Shown here: piece after piece, positions 26,543 through 34,832 of the stretch
Numbering within the stretch: position 1 is the stretch's first letter
Layout of the letters: each line of letters begins with the position of its first letter
Source: Ruminococcus sp.
GTDB lineage: Bacteria > Bacillota > Clostridia > Oscillospirales > Ruminococcaceae
NCBI GenBank assembly: GCA_017521805.1
Contig: JAFXDK010000025.1
Location: forward strand, 78,020-142,019
Reading direction: 5' to 3'
DNA length: 64,000 nt
Translations under genes and position numbers: made by a program
The notes under the pieces: generated by a model
Told to the model about the DNA's origin: nothing
The model's input: the letters and a program-made list of their open reading frames with translations, nothing else
The model's database searches: none

Positions 26543-27229
26543 ATGTTATTTGAAATATTAAAGAATCTGCTGTTTTTCGTTCTGCATGTTGAAAACAACA
26601 ATATCTTTCCAAAACCCCTTTCAAAAGCAAAGGAACTTGAATGTTTTGAAAAAATGTCAGCAGGGGACAGGGCGGCAAGAAATATGCTTATTGAGCATAA
26701 TTTGAGACTTGTTGCTCATATTGTAAAAAAATACGCTCAGTCACCCTCGGAACAGGATGAGCTTATTTCAATTGGCACAATAGGACTTATAAAGGCTGTT
26801 TCAACCTTTGACTATACAAAAGGTGCGAAATTTGCAACATACGCCAGCAGATGTATTGAAAACGAAATACTCATGAATTTCCGTGCGACAAAAAAATCCT
26901 CCGGTGATGTTTACCTCGGAGACCCTGTTGAAACAGATAAGGACGGCAATTCTATGACACTTATTGACCTTGTTGACGACGGAATTGATATACATGAGCA
27001 GGTTGAACTGAAAATCCGTTCGAAAGAGCTGTACACATTTCTTGAAAAGTGTCTTGATAAACGTGAGCTTGAATTAATTGTATACCGTTATGGATTATAT
27101 TTAGGTTCACCTCATACACAAAACGAAACAGCTGAAAAACTTGGAATATCACGGTCCTATGTTTCAAGGATTGAGAAAAAGGCAATAAGTAAACTGAAAG
27201 AAATGTACGACAAAAATTCGTTATTTTGA
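26543..27229 (+). CDS. sigK: SigK-type RNA polymerase sigma factor
   Basis: 228 residues, the right size for full-length SigK, the late mother-cell sporulation sigma factor. It has an N-terminal hydrophobic pro-sequence-like segment (MLFEILKNLLFFVLHVENNN), region 2 (AARNMLIEHNLRLVAHIVKK, TIGLIKAVSTFDYTKGAKFA, YASRCIENEILM) and region 4 with the helix-turn-helix TQNETAEKLGISRSYVSRIE. ATG 26543 chosen over GTG 26534. The gene is uninterrupted, with no skin-type element. Many Ruminococcus keep sigK although sporulation is rarely seen; an alpha/beta SASP gene lies at 34833, so some sporulation capacity may remain. Confidence 0.88.
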   Translation: MLFEILKNLLFFVLHVENNNIFPKPLSKAKELECFEKMSAGDRAARNMLIEHNLRLVAHIVKKYAQSPSEQDELISIGTIGLIKAVSTFDYTKGAKFATYASRCIENEILMNFRATKKSSGDVYLGDPVETDKDGNSMTLIDLVDDGIDIHEQVELKIRSKELYTFLEKCLDKRELELIVYRYGLYLGSPHTQNETAEKLGISRSYVSRIEKKAISKLKEMYDKNSLF

Positions 27230-27296
27230 TAGGTCTGTAAAGAGCATATATTTATATCTGCCAAAAATTCAGGTTTCTGTTTGTGCATAGTGGCAA

Positions 27297-27325
27297 TTGC
27301 ATTTGTGTTGAAATTGTGATATAAT
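27297..27325 (+). promoter_or_regulatory. promoter of putP
   Basis: TTGCAT, 17-nt spacer, TATAAT (27320-27325). The leader of about 95 nt contains GAGCCATGC (27348-27356) pairing with GCATGGCTC (27362-27370), then the special ribosome-site structure described next. Confidence 0.65.
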
Positions 27326-27384
27326 TATTAAAGGTATTTCCGAAAAAGAGCCATGCAAGCCGCATGGCTCAAAAATTATTATTG

Positions 27385-27426
27385 AAAGGAGGGTATGAAT
27401 TTGCTTTAAAATTCATACAAAATCTT
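27385..27426 (+). promoter_or_regulatory. Shine-Dalgarno separated from start by a hairpin
   Basis: AAAGGAGGG (27385-27393) is 34 nt from the only family-supported start (ATG 27427). Between them GTATGAATTT (27393-27402) pairs perfectly with AAATTCATAC (27409-27418). Folding brings the Shine-Dalgarno to about 8 nt from the ATG. An ATG inside the hairpin (27395) would encode only MNLL. Confidence 0.6.
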
Positions 27427-28971
27427 ATGGAAAAAAACCTGATAATTATGTTTGTGACTATCGTCGTGTATATGTTGATGATGGTTGCTATTGGAATTCT
27501 CTGTTCAAAGAAGAACGAGAATGTCGGTGACTTTTATCTCGGAGGCAGAAAACTAGGCCCTATCGTCACTGCTATGAGTGCTGAGGCTTCTGATATGAGC
27601 AGTTGGCTTCTTATGGGACTTCCCGGCGTTGCTTATCTCACAGGCTGTGCCGAGGCAGGCTGGACAGCAATAGGACTTGCTATCGGTACATATGTCAACT
27701 GGCTCATTGTTGCAAAGCGTCTCCGTGTTTACACGCAGAAATGCAGCAATTCAATCACAATTCCCGAATTCTTCTCCAACCGTTACCGCGACAATAAAAA
27801 TATCCTTATGGGTATTTCCGCGGCAATAATTCTTATTTTCTTTGTGCCATACACAGCTTCTGGATTTTCTGCCTGCGGAAAACTTTTCTCAACTCTTTTT
27901 GGTATTGACTATCACCTTGCAATGATTATAAGCGCGATTATTATCATCGCTTATACATCAGTCGGCGGATTCCTTGCAGCGTCCACAACCGACCTTATTC
28001 AGAGTATTGTTATGACACTTGCACTTATTGTACTTGTTATTTTTGGTGTAAACGCTGCTGGTGGTGTGGATACCGTTATGGACAATGCAATGGGTCTTAC
28101 AGATTACCTTTCATTTACAGCCCTTCACAATCCTGAAAATGGCGGTTCTACTCCATATTCTGCTCTTTCCATTGCATCACTTCTGGCGTGGGGACTTGGT
28201 TATTTTGGTATGCCTCATATTCTCCTGCGCTTTATGGCAATTGAGGATAAGAACAAGGTGAAGACATCGAGAAGAATTGCATCTGTATGGGTTGTAATAT
28301 CTATGGGAGTTGCAATTTTCATTGGTATCATTGGTAATTCACTTTCTGCACAGGGTAAAATTGTAAAGCTTGTGGGTAGCTCTGAATCTGAAACAATTAT
28401 CATGAAAATGGCAACATACATGAGTGAAAACGGATTTCTTCTTGCAATTCTCGGCGGTCTTATTTTCTCTGGTATTCTTGCGTCTACAATGTCGACATCT
28501 GATTCACAGCTTCTTGCTGCATCTTCAAGTATGTCAGAAAATCTGCTGAAAGGTATGTTCAAGGTTAAAATGAACGACAAACAATCCATGATTTCTGCAA
28601 GAGCAGTTCTTGTAGTTATCGCAGTTCTTTCTGTATTTATTGCATGGAATCCCGACAGTTCCGTATTTCGTATCGTATCATTTGCATGGGCAGGCTTCGG
28701 TGCAACATTTGCTCCTGTTATGCTTCTTGCACTTTTCTGGAAGCGTTCAAACAAGTATGGTGCAATTGCAGGACTTGTTACAGGTGGTGTAATGGTATTT
28801 CTCTGGAAATTTGTGATTTCTAAGATTGGCGGCGTATTTGAAATATATGAGCTTCTCCCTGCTTTTGTTGTTGCAATTGTGATAAATATTGTAGTATCAC
28901 TTTGTACAGCTAAGCCTTCAGAGGATATGATAACAGAATTTGATGCTGTTAATGCAGAGTTAAAGAGTTAA
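27427..28971 (+). CDS. putP: sodium/proline symporter
   Basis: 514 residues, SSS family (PutP type), with about 13 hydrophobic helices. Family marks are GDFYLGGRKLGPIVTAMSAEASDMSSWLLMGLPG (helix 1-2 region with the sodium-site Ser/Asp), PGVAYLTGCAEAGWTAIGL, and SGILASTMSTSDSQLLAASS. It imports proline with Na+. I start at MEKNLIIMF, the usual length before helix 1; an upstream in-frame ATG at 27364 lies in a hairpin and has no ribosome site. Monocistronic with its own promoter and a structured leader; an end-of-gene repeat element (28992) may act as terminator. Confidence 0.92.
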   Translation: MEKNLIIMFVTIVVYMLMMVAIGILCSKKNENVGDFYLGGRKLGPIVTAMSAEASDMSSWLLMGLPGVAYLTGCAEAGWTAIGLAIGTYVNWLIVAKRLRVYTQKCSNSITIPEFFSNRYRDNKNILMGISAAIILIFFVPYTASGFSACGKLFSTLFGIDYHLAMIISAIIIIAYTSVGGFLAASTTDLIQSIVMTLALIVLVIFGVNAAGGVDTVMDNAMGLTDYLSFTALHNPENGGSTPYSALSIASLLAWGLGYFGMPHILLRFMAIEDKNKVKTSRRIASVWVVISMGVAIFIGIIGNSLSAQGKIVKLVGSSESETIIMKMATYMSENGFLLAILGGLIFSGILASTMSTSDSQLLAASSSMSENLLKGMFKVKMNDKQSMISARAVLVVIAVLSVFIAWNPDSSVFRIVSFAWAGFGATFAPVMLLALFWKRSNKYGAIAGLVTGGVMVFLWKFVISKIGGVFEIYELLPAFVVAIVINIVVSLCTAKPSEDMITEFDAVNAELKS

Positions 28972-28991
28972 TCTAAGATAGAATGAAAAAA

Positions 28992-29110
28992 GGGAGTGTA
29001 AAAAAACTCCCCAAAACACAATATCTTTCAAAAATAGCCGCACAGAAACAACGATTCTACGTTGTTCTCCTGTGCGGCTATTTCTATTATACAGAGTTTT
29101 TTAAAGCGCC
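28992..29110. repeat. dispersed 120-bp two-hairpin element, copy 2
   Basis: Over about 100 bp it differs from 26165-26285 at only a few positions. Stems: GGGAGT/ACTCCC, then AATAGCCGCACAG / CTGTGCGGCTATT. It lies between convergent putP and fba. Confidence 0.85.
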
Positions 29111-29132
29111 TTTATATATATGTAGTTTTCGA

Positions 29133-29996
29133 TTAAGCCTTATTAACGCTTCCGAAGAGTTCCATTTTCTCCTTAACCTTAGCCATGATAGCCTCAACGC
29201 CGGGAGCAAGAAGCTTTCTGGGATCGAAGCCCTTACCAGACTGATCCTTGCCAGCTTCAATATATCCTCTTGTAGCCTCAGCAAATACGAGCTGACACTC
29301 AGTATTAACGTTGATTTTAGCAACGCCGAGAGAAATAGCCTTTTTAATCATATCATCGGGGATACCTGTACCGCCGTGGAGAACGAGAGGCATCTCGCCA
29401 ACTGTCTTGTTGATAGCCTCAAGAGTCTCGAAGCTGAGTCCTTCCCAGTTATCAGGGTATACGCCGTGGATGTTACCGATACCAGCAGCAAGGAAATCTA
29501 CACCGAGGTCAGCAATCATCTTGCACTCTGCGGGATCAGCGCACTCACCCTTACCAACAACGCCGTCTTCTTCGCCGCCGATAGCGCCAACCTCTGCCTC
29601 GATAGAAAGACCAAGGTGATGAGCAGCATTAACGAGCTCAGTTGTTTTAGCAACGTTCTCTTCAATAGGGAAGTGAGATCCGTCGAACATGATTGAAGTG
29701 AAGCCTGCCTTGATGCACTTGTAGCAGCCCTCATATGAGCCGTGGTCAAGGTGGAGAGCAACAGGAACCGTGATTCCGAGAGACTTATCCATAGCTGCAA
29801 CCATAGCTGCAACAGTCTCAACACCTGTCATGTATTTTCCTGCGCCTTCGGAAACACCGAGGATAACAGGTGAGTTGCACTCCTGAGCTGTAAGGAGAAT
29901 AGCCTTAGTCCACTCAAGGTTGTTGATGTTGAACTGACCTACTGCATACTTGCCTTCTCTTGCCTTTTTAAGCATTTCTGTAGCTGAAACTAACAT
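29133..29996 (-). CDS. fba: fructose-bisphosphate aldolase, class II
   Basis: 287 residues. Zinc-dependent aldolase that splits fructose 1,6-bisphosphate into glyceraldehyde 3-phosphate and dihydroxyacetone phosphate. Key pieces are the zinc-site ALHLDHGSYEGCYKCI, FDGSHFPIEENVAKT, the IEAEVGAIGGEEDG loop, GNIHGVYP, VLHGGTGIPDDMIKKAI and INVNTECQ. The ATG at 29996 follows AGGAGGAAT; the upstream in-frame MLQLKIQEEY extension runs through that ribosome site and is rejected. Monocistronic, strong promoter at 30047-30075. Codon use is strongly biased, as for a highly expressed glycolytic gene. Confidence 0.96.
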   Translation of the reverse strand: MLVSATEMLKKAREGKYAVGQFNINNLEWTKAILLTAQECNSPVILGVSEGAGKYMTGVETVAAMVAAMDKSLGITVPVALHLDHGSYEGCYKCIKAGFTSIMFDGSHFPIEENVAKTTELVNAAHHLGLSIEAEVGAIGGEEDGVVGKGECADPAECKMIADLGVDFLAAGIGNIHGVYPDNWEGLSFETLEAINKTVGEMPLVLHGGTGIPDDMIKKAISLGVAKINVNTECQLVFAEATRGYIEAGKDQSGKGFDPRKLLAPGVEAIMAKVKEKMELFGSVNKA

Positions 29997-30046
29997 TATA
30001 TATTCCTCCTGAATTTTCAGTTGGAGCAAATTGCCCCATTGTTAAT

Positions 30047-30075
30047 ATTATATCACACTTCCATATGAAATGCAA
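30047..30075 (-). promoter_or_regulatory. promoter of fba
   Basis: Minus strand TTGCAT, 17-nt spacer, TATAAT; about 50 nt before the ATG. Confidence 0.75.
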
Positions 30076-30143
30076 GGGTTTTTTGTAATTTTTTTGGATT
30101 TCCGCAATAATAAAAAGTATATATGTTAAATTTATAATTTGTA

Positions 30144-30172
30144 TTGAAATATTTCAGGATTTATGGTATAAT
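30144..30172 (+). promoter_or_regulatory. promoter of zinc-ribbon LRR / pyrK-pyrD operon
   Basis: TTGAAA (30144-30149), 17-nt spacer, TATAAT (30167-30172). Confidence 0.75.
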
Positions 30173-30202
30173 ATATATAAATATGTGTTTACAGGAGGAT
30201 TT

Positions 30203-30952
30203 ATGGAACTTAACGATTATTATCAGATTGTCTGCCCGAAATGCAAGGCTCTTTTATTTGCTGAAAAAAGACTTGATCACTGGTATTGCGGACATTGCGG
30301 CGAAAAAATCGAAATCGAGAAAGAGGAAAAAAAGGTTGCCCCTGAAAAAGCGGCACCTGTCCTCACAGGTGATGTTTTCCTATGTGATAAGGAAACTCTC
30401 GTAAAGTATGCAGGAAATGATGAGGATGTAGATATTCCCGAATATGTTACTAAAATTGATTCCTGTGCTTTCAAGGATAATACAAATATCAGAACTATAC
30501 ATATTCCTGATACCGTAACGGAAATAGGCGATTCTGCTTTTGAGGGCTGTACATCACTTTCAAATGTACGTCTGCCAAATCGCCTGAAAAAAATTAATTA
30601 CAAGACATTTAACGATTGCAGCAGTCTAAGGACGATTAATATACCTGCCTCTGTTGATGAAATCGTTTATAACGCTATGTGCTGTGGATTGGAAGAAATT
30701 GTATTTGAAAGCAGTTCTACCACATGGGAGCCTCTCAATGATTATACAAATCCCTCTTTTGAAATCAGCAAAAAGGCTACTGAGAACGGCGTAAAGCGCA
30801 TATATTTTAAAGGTGTTGCATATGAAGCGTCTGAAATTTACCGTTTCAAATGCGTTTCAGCATATCTGAAATCTGTTGGCTTATGCCCTGTATGCAGTGG
30901 GAAATTCAACGTTTTCGGTAAGTGTAAAACCTGCGGAAACAAAAAAGACTAA
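30203..30952 (+). CDS. zinc-ribbon protein with BspA-type leucine-rich repeats
   Basis: 249 residues. Two zinc ribbons flank the protein: CPKC...CGHC at residues about 11-33 and CPVC...CKTC at the end. Between them lie three or four LRR_5 repeats (KIDSCAFKDNTNIRTIHIPD, IGDSAFEGCTSLSNVRLPN, INYKTFNDCSSLRTINIPA). No signal peptide, so cytoplasmic. ATG at 30203 follows AGGAGG. It heads a likely operon, 12 nt before pyrK. LRR_5 proteins are usually surface adhesins; a cytoplasmic one with metal ribbons at both ends is unusual and its role is unknown. Confidence 0.75.
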   Translation: MELNDYYQIVCPKCKALLFAEKRLDHWYCGHCGEKIEIEKEEKKVAPEKAAPVLTGDVFLCDKETLVKYAGNDEDVDIPEYVTKIDSCAFKDNTNIRTIHIPDTVTEIGDSAFEGCTSLSNVRLPNRLKKINYKTFNDCSSLRTINIPASVDEIVYNAMCCGLEEIVFESSSTTWEPLNDYTNPSFEISKKATENGVKRIYFKGVAYEASEIYRFKCVSAYLKSVGLCPVCSGKFNVFGKCKTCGNKKD

Positions 30953-30964
30953 CAAGGAGTTATC

Positions 30965-31735
30965 ATGAAATACACTCAAGGAAAATATATAATAACTGAT
31001 AAAAAGGCTATAGCGCGCGAAATCTACAGCTTTGAGATAAGCTGCCCCGATGTTGCGGCTGTAGCTGTTCCGGGACAGTTTGTCCACATTCGTATAGGAA
31101 GCTTTGTTCTCCGCAGACCTATTTCAATCTGTGGAATCAACAAGGAGAAAGGCACTCTCCGCATTGTATTTGAAATCAGGGGAGAGGGTACTGACGCAAT
31201 TGCACAGCTTAACAAGGGCGATTTGGTAGACATGCTTGCCCCTCTCGGCCATGGTTTTACAGTTGACGATAACTTTAAAAAAGTTGTGCTTATCGGCGGC
31301 GGAATCGGAACACCTCCCATGCTCCCACTTGCTCAGACTTACGGCGAAAAAGCTGTAGCTATCAGCGGATTCAGAAACAGTGCTGCTGTTATTCTCCAAG
31401 AAGATTTCAAGTCAGCAGGAACAGAAACAATTCTTTGTACCGACGACGGCTCAGCAGGTATTCACGGATTCGTAACACAGCCATTTGCTGAACTGGCTGA
31501 AAAAGGCGGCATAGATGCAGTATTTGCCTGCGGACCTATGCCTATGCTCAAAGGTATTGCCGCAATATGCAAGGAAAAAGGCATTTACTGTGAAATTTCC
31601 CTTGAAGAACGTATGGCTTGCGGAATTGGTGCGTGTCTCGGCTGTGCCTGCCGTACAACACGAAATGACGAGGAATACTTTGCACATGTATGCAAAGACG
31701 GTCCTGTATTCAATGCTGAGGAGGTAATTTGGTAA
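30965..31735 (+). CDS. pyrK: dihydroorotate dehydrogenase B, electron-transfer subunit
   Basis: 256 residues. FAD-binding RRPISICG, nucleotide-binding GGGIGTPPML, and the 2Fe-2S ligands in CGIGACLGCACRTT plus the later HVC. It passes electrons from PyrD to NAD+ in pyrimidine synthesis. Its stop overlaps the pyrD start (TAATG), so the two subunits are translationally coupled. Confidence 0.95.
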   Translation: MKYTQGKYIITDKKAIAREIYSFEISCPDVAAVAVPGQFVHIRIGSFVLRRPISICGINKEKGTLRIVFEIRGEGTDAIAQLNKGDLVDMLAPLGHGFTVDDNFKKVVLIGGGIGTPPMLPLAQTYGEKAVAISGFRNSAAVILQEDFKSAGTETILCTDDGSAGIHGFVTQPFAELAEKGGIDAVFACGPMPMLKGIAAICKEKGIYCEISLEERMACGIGACLGCACRTTRNDEEYFAHVCKDGPVFNAEEVIW

Positions 31736-32646
31736 TGGCTGATCTTTCTGTAAATATATGCGGAGTTGATTTTAAAAATCCCATAATTCCCGCCTCTGGA
31801 GTATTCGGCTACGGTAGGGAATATGAGGAGCTTTTTCCTCTGAACAAGCTTGGCGGAATCGCAACAAAGGGAACAACCCGTCACAAAAGAACAGGTAATA
31901 TTGCACCGAGAATTGCAGAAACTCCTGCTGGTATGCTTAATTCCGTAGGCCTGCAAAATCCCGGAATCGATCATTTTGTTGAAACTGATTTGCCATACCT
32001 GCTCACAAAGGATTTAGTTGTACTCGCTAATATCGCTGGTTCAACTCCCGAGGAATGTTCTGAAACTGCGGCAAAGCTTGAGGGCACAGGTGCTCACATG
32101 ATTGAGCTGAACATTTCCTGTCCAAATGTAAAGCAGGGCGGTGCGGCATTTGGCACAAGCTGTGAAATGGCGGCTGAGGTTACAAAAAAAGTCAGAGCAG
32201 CAACAACAAAGCCTCTTGTTGTAAAACTCTCACCTAATGTTACAAATATTGCTGAAATTGCAAAGGCTGTAGAGGCGGCAGGTGCTGACGCTGTATCACT
32301 TATAAATACACTTCTCGGAATGAGAATTGACATTAACACAGGCAGACCGATTCTCCATAATAATATGGGAGGTCTCAGCGGTCCTGCAATTTTCCCTGTT
32401 GCTGTACGTATGGTATATCAGGTTGCAAATGCTGTAAACATCCCCGTTATCGGCATGGGCGGAGTTTCAAGCGGTCGTGACGCTATTGAGCTTATGATGG
32501 CAGGCGCATCTGCTGTACAGGTAGGTGCGGCAATATTCACAGACCCCTACGCTCCTGTAAGAATTGTTGAGGAAATGAACGATTTCCTTGATAAAAAGGG
32601 CATTGGCTCAGTACGCGATATCATCGGTACTGTTAAACCTTGGTAA
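31735..32646 (+). CDS. pyrD: dihydroorotate dehydrogenase B, catalytic subunit
   Basis: 303 residues, class 1B. It oxidises dihydroorotate to orotate with FMN. Visible: GVFGYGREYEELFPLNKLGG, PAGMLNSVGLQNPGID, the catalytic-loop NISCPNVKQGG, KLSPNVTNI, GGVSSGRDAIELMMAGASAV. ATG 31735 shares a base with the pyrK stop and has GAGGAGG upstream; a TTG six bases earlier is not needed. Together with PyrK it forms the NAD-linked heterotetramer of anaerobes. Confidence 0.95.
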   Translation: MADLSVNICGVDFKNPIIPASGVFGYGREYEELFPLNKLGGIATKGTTRHKRTGNIAPRIAETPAGMLNSVGLQNPGIDHFVETDLPYLLTKDLVVLANIAGSTPEECSETAAKLEGTGAHMIELNISCPNVKQGGAAFGTSCEMAAEVTKKVRAATTKPLVVKLSPNVTNIAEIAKAVEAAGADAVSLINTLLGMRIDINTGRPILHNNMGGLSGPAIFPVAVRMVYQVANAVNIPVIGMGGVSSGRDAIELMMAGASAVQVGAAIFTDPYAPVRIVEEMNDFLDKKGIGSVRDIIGTVKPW

Positions 32647-32652
32647 TATGCT

Positions 32653-33078
32653 ATGATAATTATGGCTGTAGATTTCGGCGATTCCAGAACAGGACTTGCT
32701 ATATGCGGAAAAAGCGAGTTTATTGCCAGTCCCATTGGAGTTATCGCTGAAAAAGATTTTGATAAATGCCTTGAAAAAACCGCAGAAGCGGCAAAGGAAA
32801 ACAAGGCAGAAATGATAGTTGTAGGCTACCCTAAAAATATGAACAATACAATAGGGGAGAGGGCAGAAAAATGCTGTCTTTTCGCGGAAAAGTTGGAAGA
32901 GATGACAGGTTGTCCCGTGGAGTTATGGGATGAACGCTGTACCACTGTTTCCGCCCATAACTATATGAATGTAACGAATACAAGAGGAAAAAAGCGCAAG
33001 GCAGTTGTTGATGCGGTTGCAGCTACAATTATACTTGAAAGCTATCTGGGATACAGAAAAAATTCTTCAAATAAGTAA
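32653..33078 (+). CDS. ruvX: putative pre-16S rRNA nuclease / Holliday junction resolvase-like (YqgF/RuvX)
   Basis: 141 residues, RNase H-like fold. The N-terminal MAVDFGDSRTGLAI carries the first catalytic Asp; IVVGYPKNMNNTIGERA and the PVELWDERCTTVSAHNY (Glu) and KAVVDAVAATIILESYL (Asp) motifs complete the set. In bacteria the family processes 16S rRNA 5' ends. It begins 7 nt after pyrD and is probably cotranscribed. No strong ribosome site. Confidence 0.88.
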   Translation: MIIMAVDFGDSRTGLAICGKSEFIASPIGVIAEKDFDKCLEKTAEAAKENKAEMIVVGYPKNMNNTIGERAEKCCLFAEKLEEMTGCPVELWDERCTTVSAHNYMNVTNTRGKKRKAVVDAVAATIILESYLGYRKNSSNK

Positions 33079-33096
33079 GGACGGATTTCTCCGTCC
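33079..33096. terminator. hairpin between convergent ruvX and a small gene
   Basis: GGACGGA-TTTC-TCCGTCC, seven perfect pairs, no clear T-run on either side. It starts at the base after the ruvX stop. Confidence 0.5.
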
Positions 33097-33105
33097 AAGG
33101 ATATA

Positions 33106-33279
33106 TCAGCCCATCATTGAGGTAATGTCGTCAAGGAGATTACCTGCGGCTTTAAGGGTTTTACCTGCATTTTTCTTAATGCTGTGACGCTTTCTTGCTC
33201 CGCTTGTAGCAAAAGCGTAGCAGGCAAGACCTATAGCCGCACCTGTGGTTATACCTGTTGTAATTGCTTTTATATTCAT
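33106..33279 (-). CDS. small single-helix protein, YtxH-like
   Basis: 57 residues. Reading the minus strand from 33279 gives MNIKAITTGITTGAAIGLAC and then a Tyr-Ala-Phe-Ala-Thr stretch, a basic ARKRHSIKKNAGKTL and an amphipathic end LLDDITSMMG. One Gly/Ala-rich membrane helix (about 5-24) followed by a basic tail resembles YtxH-type small membrane proteins. Ribosome binding site GGAAGTG is 8 nt upstream, and the frame is fully open. The gene is convergent with ruvX. Function unknown; a stress or envelope role is only a guess from similar proteins. Confidence 0.7.
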   Translation of the reverse strand: MNIKAITTGITTGAAIGLACYAFATSGARKRHSIKKNAGKTLKAAGNLLDDITSMMG

Positions 33280-33372
33280 AATAAATCACTTCCAGAATTT
33301 GATAGAACTCTTTCTTAAAAGGTTCATTTATATTTTCTGAAAAACAAACTTTTTTATACATAAGGAGAAAAA

Positions 33373-33870
33373 ATGCCTGAACTTAACATTGTCCTTGTAG
33401 AACCTCAGATTCCCCAGAATACAGGGAATATTTCCAGAACCTGTGCCGTTACGGGAACAAAACTTCATCTTATACGCCCATTGGGATTTGAAATATCTGA
33501 CAAGCACCTTAAACGTGCAGGACTTGATTACTGGGATAAGCTTGATATTACCTATTATGACAATCTTGAGGATTTCTTTGAGAAAAACAAGAATGGCATT
33601 TTTTTCTACTTTACAACCAAAGGAAAATATGTCCACAGCGAAGCCGAATATCCCGATAACTGTTATCTGATTTTCGGCAGGGAGGACAAGGGACTTCCCG
33701 AGAAATTGCTGTATGATAATCCCGAAAACTGCGTGAGAATTCCTATGCGCAATGAACTTAGAAGTCTGAATCTTTCAAATTCTGTGGCAATTGCAGTGTA
33801 TGAAGTATTGCGGCAATGGGATTATCCCGATTTATCCTGTCAGGGAAAGCTTACACAATATGAATGGTAA
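33373..33870 (+). CDS. trmL: tRNA (cytidine/uridine-34-2'-O)-methyltransferase
   Basis: 165 residues, SPOUT fold. Motifs: LVEPQIPQNTGNISRTCA, LHLIRPLGFEISDKHLKRAGLDYWD, LIFGREDKGLP and IPMRNELRSLNLSNSVAIAVYE, the knot that binds S-adenosylmethionine. It methylates the wobble ribose of leucine tRNAs. Ribosome site AAGGAG. The stop is followed by AAAGGAG for degV, so both may be one transcript. Confidence 0.93.
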   Translation: MPELNIVLVEPQIPQNTGNISRTCAVTGTKLHLIRPLGFEISDKHLKRAGLDYWDKLDITYYDNLEDFFEKNKNGIFFYFTTKGKYVHSEAEYPDNCYLIFGREDKGLPEKLLYDNPENCVRIPMRNELRSLNLSNSVAIAVYEVLRQWDYPDLSCQGKLTQYEW

Positions 33871-33884
33871 AGGAGTTGACTATT

Positions 33885-34757
33885 ATGTCAAAAATTAAAA
33901 TTATCACAGACAGCTGCTGTGACCTTATAAAAGAACAAATTGATGAGCTGGGAATAACAGTTCTTCCTCTGCAAATTACGCTTAATGGTGAAACATTCCG
34001 CGAAACTTTTGATAAAACTGCCGATGAATTTTATGATTTACTTCTTAAAGCAAACGAGCCTCCAAAACATGCGGCAATCAATCCAACGGCATTTTTAGAA
34101 GCATATAAACGAGCAATTGATGAGGGGTACACTGATATTATAACCGTATCTCTCAACAGCCTTGGTTCTGTAACTTATAATAATTCTATTCTTGCAAAGG
34201 ATGAACTTTTTGAAAGCAGTCCGGAGCTTCAAGAAAAAATCCGTATTTTCAATCTTGATTCAAAGTGCTATACAGTATTTTACGGCTATCCAATTATGGA
34301 ATCCGTAAAGAAGATAAACAAAGGAGCAACAGCAGAGGATATTGTAGCATATCTTGAAGACTGGTTTAATGTATGCGCTGTATATGTAGTACCTTATAAT
34401 CTGAAATTTGCAAAAAAATCAGGCAGAATTTCAGCGGCAGCTGCATTTGCAGGGGAGCTTCTCGGACTTAAACCCATTATTGAATTTGCAGATGGTGTAA
34501 CAACTACAATAGAAAAAATCCGCGGAGAAAAGAATATTGTACCCAAGCTCATAGAATGCATTGAAAAACGCATGACACCTCAGACACCGTATCTTCTTAT
34601 TTATGGCAGAGATGATACGATTGCCAAGGAAGTTGAAAAGGAAATGATGAAGAAAACAGGAAAGAAAGCAGAAATGTACGCAAAGATAGGATGTGCCGTT
34701 GCGTCAAATATAGGTCCTGACCTTATTGCTGTTCTTGTTAGAAGAAAAAATAAATAA
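33885..34757 (+). CDS. DegV family fatty-acid-binding protein
   Basis: 290 residues. Starts MSKIKIITDSCCDL, the DegV signature, with later TVSLNSLGSVTYNN and a conserved SGRISAAAAFAGELLGLKPI. DegV/FakB proteins bind a fatty acid and present it to a kinase (FakA) for phosphorylation. ATG 33885 follows AAAGGAG by 10 nt; an earlier in-frame start overlaps trmL. No fakA is adjacent. Ends at a strong terminator. Confidence 0.92.
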   Translation: MSKIKIITDSCCDLIKEQIDELGITVLPLQITLNGETFRETFDKTADEFYDLLLKANEPPKHAAINPTAFLEAYKRAIDEGYTDIITVSLNSLGSVTYNNSILAKDELFESSPELQEKIRIFNLDSKCYTVFYGYPIMESVKKINKGATAEDIVAYLEDWFNVCAVYVVPYNLKFAKKSGRISAAAAFAGELLGLKPIIEFADGVTTTIEKIRGEKNIVPKLIECIEKRMTPQTPYLLIYGRDDTIAKEVEKEMMKKTGKKAEMYAKIGCAVASNIGPDLIAVLVRRKNK

Positions 34758-34785
34758 TGTGGTTCCTTGATGTAAACCTCTAATA

Positions 34786-34815
34786 TTAAAGGGATGTCAA
34801 ACGACATCCCTTTAA
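34786..34815. terminator. bidirectional terminator
   Basis: TTAAAGGGATGTC (34786-34798) pairs perfectly with GACATCCCTTTAA (34803-34815), 4-nt loop. Between convergent degV and the SASP gene. Confidence 0.85.
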
Positions 34816-34832
34816 ACATTTATTAGAAGATG

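Noticed and set aside
28983-29696. 237-residue plus-strand frame opposite fba
   Set aside because: Starts inside a repeat element and runs antisense through an intact, codon-biased aldolase gene; no ribosome site.
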